This document shows, one piece after another, positions 32,828-37,796 of a stretch of DNA of 37,796 nt. Position numbers and translations under genes: made by a program. Each line of letters starts with the position of its first letter. Position 1 is the stretch's first letter. This stretch comes from Holdemania massiliensis AP2 (lineage in GTDB: Bacteria; Bacillota_I; Bacilli_A; Erysipelotrichales; Erysipelotrichaceae). The notes under the pieces were generated by a model that worked only from the letters and a program-made list of their open reading frames with translations, searched no databases and was not told the DNA's origin. The stretch is from contig NZ_HE998570.1 of assembly GCF_000327285.1 (NCBI RefSeq), positions 1 through 37,796 of the forward strand. Direction: 5' to 3'.

Positions 32828-33596
32828 CGTAGTTCCCTCCATTCGCCGCAGCCGCAGAGGTATTGCCCTTCTCTAAGCCTTTATAAACCATATAGGCAGC
32901 GACAAAGGCAAACATGGAGATGGCCACCATCGACAAGCCCAGATAGGAAGCCGCCGCGAAGCCGAAGATCATGAAGACGCCGTATTCCCGGATCGGCAGG
33001 TATTTCATTAAGATCGCAAAACCGACTGCCGGCAGCATTCCGGCTGCGGTGTTGAGGCCCTTGGTCAGCCAGACCGGCATGTTCGCAAGCAGCGTGGTGA
33101 TGATGCCGGAACCGACGGTCATAACCAACAGAATCGGCAGGGTATATAAGGTAGCCCGGAAAATATTCCAGCCGTGAGCCCAGATCCCCATTTTATCGAA
33201 CTGATGCTTTTCAACGCAGTCCATCTGTTTGTGGATGAAGAAGGAACCGCACATTTTCGCAAGAATATCAAACTGGGTGCCCAGCGTGGCAACCGGAATC
33301 CCCGTCGCCAGTCCGGCTTCCACACCGCCGCCGGTCGCAATCGCGAAGACGGTGCCGACAACCGTACCCATGGCATAATCAGGAACGGAGGATCCGCCGT
33401 AGCCGCCGACGCCCAAACCCATCAGGCACAGCGTGCCTCCGACGGTCAAACCTGTAGCAACATCGCCCATGATTAAGCCGGTAACAAAACCATGCAGTAC
33501 CGCTACACCATAGCTGAAAAGCTGAACGCTCATTCCGATGACGGTGAATCCCCACATCCACGCGCAAACCAGAATGATTTGAATTGGAGTAAACAT
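32820..33596 (-). CDS. PTS mannose/sorbose-class EIIC permease (system 3)
   Basis: 258 aa and hydrophobic. VLHGFVTGLIMGDVATGLTVG, LMGLGVGGYGGSSVPDYAMG and NTAAGMLPAVGFAILMKYL are family hallmarks; about 7-8 membrane helices are expected. AAAGGAAG precedes ATG 33596. It is the second gene of the operon, 44 bp after IIB, and translationally coupled to IID. The Gly-rich GVGGYGGS loop differs from the equivalent parts of systems 1 and 2, hinting at another substrate (inference). Confidence 0.92.
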   Translation of the reverse strand: MFTPIQIILVCAWMWGFTVIGMSVQLFSYGVAVLHGFVTGLIMGDVATGLTVGGTLCLMGLGVGGYGGSSVPDYAMGTVVGTVFAIATGGGVEAGLATGIPVATLGTQFDILAKMCGSFFIHKQMDCVEKHQFDKMGIWAHGWNIFRATLYTLPILLVMTVGSGIITTLLANMPVWLTKGLNTAAGMLPAVGFAILMKYLPIREYGVFMIFGFAAASYLGLSMVAISMFAFVAAYMVYKGLEKGNTSAAAANGGNYDE

Positions 33597-33640
33597 TTTT
33601 CTCTTCCTTTCTTCCTTTTCTTATTGATTGAAGGAGCGGA

Positions 33641-34141
33641 TCAATCCAGAATATCCCGGCAGACTTTCACCGGATCATCGGTTCTGAACTGGCAGGTGAT
33701 CTGAATCCCAGCATCCCGCATTTCGCGAAGCATGGCCTTTTCCTCATTGTTCACCCGGACGGTTTTGTCCAGGATCAGCGTTTCGCCGGTATTCTGTGTT
33801 ACATTGCCGAGATTGATGCGGGCAAACTGAACGCCGGCTTTGTATAAAGCATAAACATCCTGAATTTCACGACCTACAATAAAGACCCGCTGGTCGGTAT
33901 AATTCCCATTTTTGATGTTGGCCGCAGCTTTTTCCGGCGCCAGCACAGATAAGCTGACCCCTGCCGGGACGGACATTTTCAACGTGCTGCGAATCACCTG
34001 ATTGTTAGAAGCGTCTTCATTGACAACCATAACCCGGGTGCAGTGATTCTCTGGAATCCACATGGTAGCAACGATGCCGTGAACCATTCGGTCATCAACC
34101 CGAACGTCAACCAGACCACTGCTCTGTAGATATTCGTTCAT
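33641..34141 (-). CDS. PTS mannose/sorbose-class EIIB component (system 3)
   Basis: 166 aa from ATG 34141; GGAGA lies about 8 bp upstream, so the in-frame start at 34168 is not needed. VDVRVDDRMVHGIVATMW holds the active-site histidine H21, eight residues later than in the other two IIBs because of an N-terminal extension. The FARINLGNVTQNTGE region matches the family's middle. It is the first gene of the minus-strand operon IIB-IIC-IID-DUF695-like-regulator-IIA. A cre-like site lies 55-68 bp upstream. Confidence 0.92.
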   Translation of the reverse strand: MNEYLQSSGLVDVRVDDRMVHGIVATMWIPENHCTRVMVVNEDASNNQVIRSTLKMSVPAGVSLSVLAPEKAAANIKNGNYTDQRVFIVGREIQDVYALYKAGVQFARINLGNVTQNTGETLILDKTVRVNNEEKAMLREMRDAGIQITCQFRTDDPVKVCRDILD

Positions 34142-34195
34142 AAAATAATCTCCTTTCGTATCAATCAAATATGCATATTTATCTGATAGGTTAAT

Positions 34196-34209
34196 TATAA
34201 ACGCTTACA
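34196..34209 (-). promoter_or_regulatory. cre-like site of PTS operon 3
   Basis: On the minus strand, TGTAAGCGTTTATA matches the cre consensus TGWAANCGNTNWCA except for T in place of C near the end. TATAAT boxes overlap its downstream end and lie about 20 bp upstream, but no good -35 was found for either. Confidence 0.65.
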
Positions 34210-34465
34210 TTTTGTTATTATAGGATATCTATTTCCACTAGAATTTTGCCTTTTCTATTCTTTTTTGACAGAGAATAGCGCCAAATAATGGAAATTATCC
34301 TCAGAAGGTCAAAAAGTTTCCACACCGTTAGCGTCTTTGAACGGACTGTATTATAAAAAAGGCTTTTCTGTCTGGATTTTCTTTTCCTTTCGTGATCTGA
34401 AAAGACCCGTTGGTTCCCTATAGATCAGGTACTCAAGGATGGAATTCGACGGTTTTAAGGCAAGC
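34210..34465. other. Intergenic region upstream of PTS operon 3
   Basis: AT-rich, with no coding potential seen. On the minus strand it holds TATAAT-like boxes (one just upstream of the cre site and one near 34350) without convincing -35 partners. It presumably contains the operon promoter. Confidence 0.4.
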
Positions 34466-34501
34466 ATATAAAAAAGTTCGGAAAGGATTACCCTTCCGAA
34501 C
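34466..34501 (-). terminator. Terminator of the ceramidase-like gene
   Basis: On the minus strand, GTTCGGAAGGG pairs with CCTTTCCGAAC (one mismatch), followed by six T residues. Confidence 0.85.
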
Positions 34502-34518
34502 GATGTGTGTTCTTGGAT

Positions 34519-35745
34519 TTAAAACAGATTCTGAATCAGTTTGGCAACATATTCCTCAGCCTGGCCGCGCTTGAGCTGAGTTGAGATTCCGTCATGTCCG
34601 CCGTTGAACTCGCTGGCTTCAACAACATAGGTGCTGCATCCGTTCGCATAACCCCAGACCAGACAGACCTTGGCATTGGAGCTGCGCTTGATCTGTTTGC
34701 CGAAGGCACTGGCTAATTCACAAGGAATGATGACCAGTTCCAGATCACCTAAGCGCAACACCGTACTGTTGAGGCAAACATGAACATGATCCTGAGCCAG
34801 CTTGCGGTGATAGCCGGAAATTTCTGAAAGCAGCCATTTGCGGGCATCAAATTCGGTAACGGTATTGAGCTGTTCTTCCAGTTTTGCCAACGCTTCGCTC
34901 AAGGCCGCTTTATCATTGTCATAATCCACTTCGAAAGCAACCGATCGGGCCTGAACCGGAGTTAAACAGAGGTTCTGACCGTCTTTGAAGCCGGCGATGT
35001 GAGCCGCGATGCCGGCGGTGACGCGCTTGAGCTCATTAAAATCATTGCCGTGACGGTACAGGCGGTTGGACATGTCCCCGGCATTGCCGTTGCTCATAAG
35101 CGGAACAATGCCTAAATATGGTGTCAGCTCACGCCGGACATTGCCCAGCATATCCGCGCTGAGTTGAGTTTCCAGAGGATTCATAATCGTAGAATGACAG
35201 GACATATTGACGAAGGCTGCGACAGTTTTTCCAGTTTCATCGCGGAATTCCAGATCGGTGATGACTTCATCGCCGGGCTTATCCAGTCCATTGCGGTTGC
35301 CGTAGAAGCCTTTGACTTCACCCTGCCGAACAATGACGTCGGTAAATGGAACAAACTGCTTTGAAGCTTCCAGAACGGCTTCCATCGTTTTGTCCAGCAC
35401 TTCGTTTTCATACTGCGTATCTGCTTCGGATTTAGATCCGGTGAAGGCCGACATACCAAAATAAGGTCCGGTGTGCGTGTGCGTAACACTGAACACTGTC
35501 AGCATCGGATCAATATCCAGAAGCTCATGGACGGTGTTTTTAACACGACTGACAAAATTGAAATCAGCGCCGATGACGTCGGCATTGATAAAACAGCAGC
35601 GTGTCCCCTCTAAATTTAAAAGCAGAACATGAACTTCCAGTTCATCATGGACGCCAGTTGAACTTTCTGTCCGCATCGCATGACCTGCGATAGGCACGGA
35701 ACCGGCGGGGGTGATAATACGGGAACTTTTTGCGACTTCAAGCAT
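34519..35745 (-). CDS. Neutral/alkaline ceramidase-like amidase
   Basis: 408 aa. Motifs shared with the neutral ceramidase superfamily are SVTHTHTGP (metal-binding histidines), SNGNAGDMSNRLYR (around the catalytic region) and WGYANGCSTYVVEASEFNGG near the C-terminus. Full ceramidases are larger (about 600-700 aa) and secreted; this one stops after the N-terminal-type catalytic domain and has no signal peptide, so it is probably cytosolic and may act on another amide or ester. GAAGGAGG precedes ATG 35745. It is monocistronic, ends at the hairpin at 34476-34501 and sits upstream of PTS system 3 on the same strand. Confidence 0.8.
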   Translation of the reverse strand: MLEVAKSSRIITPAGSVPIAGHAMRTESSTGVHDELEVHVLLLNLEGTRCCFINADVIGADFNFVSRVKNTVHELLDIDPMLTVFSVTHTHTGPYFGMSAFTGSKSEADTQYENEVLDKTMEAVLEASKQFVPFTDVIVRQGEVKGFYGNRNGLDKPGDEVITDLEFRDETGKTVAAFVNMSCHSTIMNPLETQLSADMLGNVRRELTPYLGIVPLMSNGNAGDMSNRLYRHGNDFNELKRVTAGIAAHIAGFKDGQNLCLTPVQARSVAFEVDYDNDKAALSEALAKLEEQLNTVTEFDARKWLLSEISGYHRKLAQDHVHVCLNSTVLRLGDLELVIIPCELASAFGKQIKRSSNAKVCLVWGYANGCSTYVVEASEFNGGHDGISTQLKRGQAEEYVAKLIQNLF

Positions 35746-36203
35746 GGTAAGAATCCTCCTTCTATAATAACGGTCAAGCCGTTTAATCCTGAATCCAACG
35801 GGGATGCGTCAAGATCCAAACTGAAAAATATGAGCCTGTTTCATCCGTTTCCTGATTTGTAAGAGCGCATAAATAGCATGCCGATCTTTCCGATAATCCT
35901 CGTTTCATCAACTGGATTGAAGATCAATCAGCGGTATTTTCCAGGACGGTGTTCTGTTTGTTATTTTCATTATAATCACTTTCCAAAGAGGATGAAATAC
36001 ACAATACTTCCGGAAGCTTATGGACCTGGAGTGATGATCTTGAAGTTTTCATGGACTTTTCCAGCGAACAAACACGGAAGAAAAAAGCGGGAAAATATCG
36101 CAAGACAATGACCTCAATGAGGAAAACAAGTCCAGATCAGAACAATCCCGCATTCCTGACGGTTTTGAAAATTTCTAATTTCGTGGTAATGATTGATTAC
36201 TTA
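35746..36203. other. Divergent intergenic region
   Basis: No convincing coding region was seen. The minus-strand promoter of the ceramidase-like gene must lie here. An AACGG-N5-CCGTT repeat is at 35769-35783, and a lone plus-strand TATAAT is near 35970. Confidence 0.4.
35769..35783 (-). promoter_or_regulatory. Inverted-repeat operator candidate, ceramidase-like gene
   Basis: AACGG-TCAAG-CCGTT, a perfect 5-bp inverted repeat, ends 24 bp upstream of the start codon and next to TATTAT on the minus strand. It could be a repressor site. Confidence 0.35.
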
Positions 36204-36237
36204 TTGAAATTTTAAGAAAGTGGAATCTTGATAAAAT
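36204..36237 (+). promoter_or_regulatory. TTGAAA-N22-TAAAAT element of the third MATE gene
   Basis: TTGAAA (36204-36209), two bases, TTAAGAAAGTGG (36212-36223), then TAAAAT (36232-36237) preceded by TG. It shares 18 of 20 bases with the region before PTS IIA 1 at 12417. Confidence 0.6.
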
Positions 36238-36265
36238 AGGCATGTTTATGGGAGGTGTTTCATTT

Positions 36266-37648
36266 GTGACACAGGCAGTAAAAAAAGCGAAAGTCGGAAT
36301 GAATCTGACGGAAGGATCCATTCTGCGATGTCTGTTAATTTTTGCGATTCCAATTGTTTTGACCAATCTTGTTCAGCAATTATATTCAATGGTGGATCTG
36401 GCCGTCATTGGGCAATATGTCGGGACTTTAGGTACAATCGGTGTCAACACCGGCGGTGAAATTGCCGATCTGGTTGCACCGGTTGCGATGGGATTTTCCA
36501 CGGCCGGCCAGATTTATATTTCACAGCTGTTCGGCGCAGGCGATGAGGGGAAGATCAAGAAAACCGTCGGCACGCTGCTGAGTTTTATGATTTTGATTTC
36601 AGTCGTATTGGCTGTCGTCGCGATTTTCTTCCACACGTCTATTTTAAATTTGATCAACTGTCCTCAGGAAGCCATGGATCAGGCAAGCGCCTACATGGTC
36701 ATAACGGCGATCGGCTTTCCTTTTATTTTCGGATATTATGCCGTCTGCGGTATTCTGCGGGGAATGGGGGAATCCAAGCGGCCATTGATCTTTATTCTTG
36801 TCGCGGCCGTGATTAATATCTTCCTGGATGTGGTGCTGGTTGCTGGATTCCATATGGAAGCGGCCGGGACCGCGATTGCGACAGTATTGGCGCAGTTAGG
36901 CTCCTTCGGTGCAGCGCTGATCTTCATGATCCGGAATCGAGAAAAATTCGATTTTGAACCGAAGCTGTCTTATTTTAAGTTGGATGGCGAGGTCATGCGC
37001 GTGATTATTAAGTTAGGCATTCCGCAGGTAGTCCGCAGTTTATTGGTACGGTTCTCGATGCTGTGGGTCAATTCAACGGCCAATTCTTACGGCGTGGTTG
37101 TTTCCAGCACAAACAGTATCGGCAACAAGCTGCAGAAATTCCTGGAAGTCTTTGTTCAGGGAGTCGATACCGCTTCCGCCTCCATGGTGGGACAAAATCT
37201 GGGCGCCCGGAAAGTGGAACGGGCCGGGAAAACAACAATCTATACGTTAGGCTGTACGTTGGTCTGCGCAGCGGTGACGAGCTTGCTTTGTCTGTTCTGC
37301 CCGAAACTAATCTTCGGTATCTTTACCAACGATCCGCAGGTTTTGGATCTGGGCGTTACCTTCTTACGTATCTTCATTCTTCACTTCATCGTTTCTGCGG
37401 TTATCGGGGCTTTTCAGGCGATGGTTACCGGATGCGGTTTTGTTGAACTCGGCTTTGCGATCGGCATCCTGGACGGTGTCGTTTGTAAAATCGGTCTGAG
37501 CCTGATCTTCGTCAATCTCTTTCAGATGGGTTATCAAGGTCTGTGGTGGGGTGTTGCCTGTTCCCGAATCATTCCTTGTCTGATCTGCATGGCATATTAT
37601 TTCAGCGGAAAGTGGAAAACCCGAAAATTATTAACCTCCGGTTCTTAA
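36266..37648 (+). CDS. MATE-family transporter, paralogue of the operon 2 MATE
   Basis: 460 aa from GTG 36266; GGGAGG lies about 10 bp upstream and covers the two in-frame ATG codons (36242, 36248), which therefore cannot use it. Twelve membrane helices. The MNLTEGSILRCLLIFAIPIV and VQQLYSMVDLAVIGQYVG segments and the KWKTRKLLTS end match the MATE at 21482 closely, pointing to a duplication. It is an efflux antiporter of unknown substrate. It is monocistronic, divergent from the ceramidase-like gene and followed by a hairpin at 37768. Confidence 0.91.
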   Translation: MTQAVKKAKVGMNLTEGSILRCLLIFAIPIVLTNLVQQLYSMVDLAVIGQYVGTLGTIGVNTGGEIADLVAPVAMGFSTAGQIYISQLFGAGDEGKIKKTVGTLLSFMILISVVLAVVAIFFHTSILNLINCPQEAMDQASAYMVITAIGFPFIFGYYAVCGILRGMGESKRPLIFILVAAVINIFLDVVLVAGFHMEAAGTAIATVLAQLGSFGAALIFMIRNREKFDFEPKLSYFKLDGEVMRVIIKLGIPQVVRSLLVRFSMLWVNSTANSYGVVVSSTNSIGNKLQKFLEVFVQGVDTASASMVGQNLGARKVERAGKTTIYTLGCTLVCAAVTSLLCLFCPKLIFGIFTNDPQVLDLGVTFLRIFILHFIVSAVIGAFQAMVTGCGFVELGFAIGILDGVVCKIGLSLIFVNLFQMGYQGLWWGVACSRIIPCLICMAYYFSGKWKTRKLLTSGS

Positions 37649-37767
37649 TGAACCCGTAAGCGGCCAGTTAAGGGATTTGCAGCGATCCTCCCTTTCGATA
37701 CAGATCCCGCACTGTCCGGCTGAAAACCAAATGGCGATGAAGTTCGTCAAAAAATAGAATGAAACAG

Positions 37768-37796
37768 AAACCGGTCAGCAGATCGGTTTTGTTTTT
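37768..37796 (+). terminator. Terminator at the window end
   Basis: AAACCGGT (37768-37775) pairs with ATCGGTTT (37782-37789, one G-T pair), then TGTTTTT. It is about 120 bp after the MATE stop. Confidence 0.65.

Noticed and set aside
34142-34300. Sigma-54 promoter for PTS operon 3, as found with LevR-type systems
   Set aside because: A TTGGCGC string occurs but no TTGC at the required distance, and none of the three regulators has a sigma-54 AAA domain.

Overview
The window looks like chromosomal DNA of a gut-type Firmicute. The strong AGGAGG-type ribosome sites, the mid-40s to about 50% GC of most genes, the repeated mannose-class PTS operons and the cre-like catabolite sites fit the Erysipelotrichia (Holdemania-like). 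That assignment is inference from style and gene content, since no rRNA or marker gene is present.

Left part, 1-12350. An AT-rich segment (about 1-2350) carries a MerR regulator divergent from a GNAT acetyltransferase across a MerR-type operator, then a broken surface-protein remnant ending in a strong terminator. Next come a heterodimeric ABC exporter with one degenerate ATP site, a minus-strand DUF4143 ATPase, a small membrane protein with a MazG-like pyrophosphohydrolase, and a gene-poor stretch holding a 17-codon hydrophobic ORF followed by three stacked hairpins. A MATE exporter, a GPP34-family protein with a small MerR-like regulator, and a lone purC follow.

Middle and right part, 12400-37796. 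Three complete mannose-class PTS systems, each with its own PRD/EII-type regulator, dominate. System 1 is IIA (own terminator), then IIB-IIC-IID, with regulator 1 convergent. System 2 is IIB-IIC-IID-YcxB-like-IIA-MATE-metallo-hydrolase, with regulator 2 (a paralogue of regulator 1) convergent. System 3, on the minus strand, is IIB-IIC-IID-DUF695-like-regulator 3-IIA, probably followed by a HAD phosphatase. A Nif3-like protein, a neutral-ceramidase-like amidase and a third MATE (paralogue of the system 2 MATE) complete the window. The imported sugars cannot be named from sequence.

The most unusual signals are not genes. Several start regions share TTGAA(A/C) exactly 22 bp before a TATAAT-like box in place of a normal 17-bp promoter. 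Two of them, in front of a PTS IIA gene and of a MATE gene 24 kb away, also share a 20-bp element at 18 positions. The micropeptide plus hairpin unit at 8756-8935 is a candidate small RNA or peptide gene.
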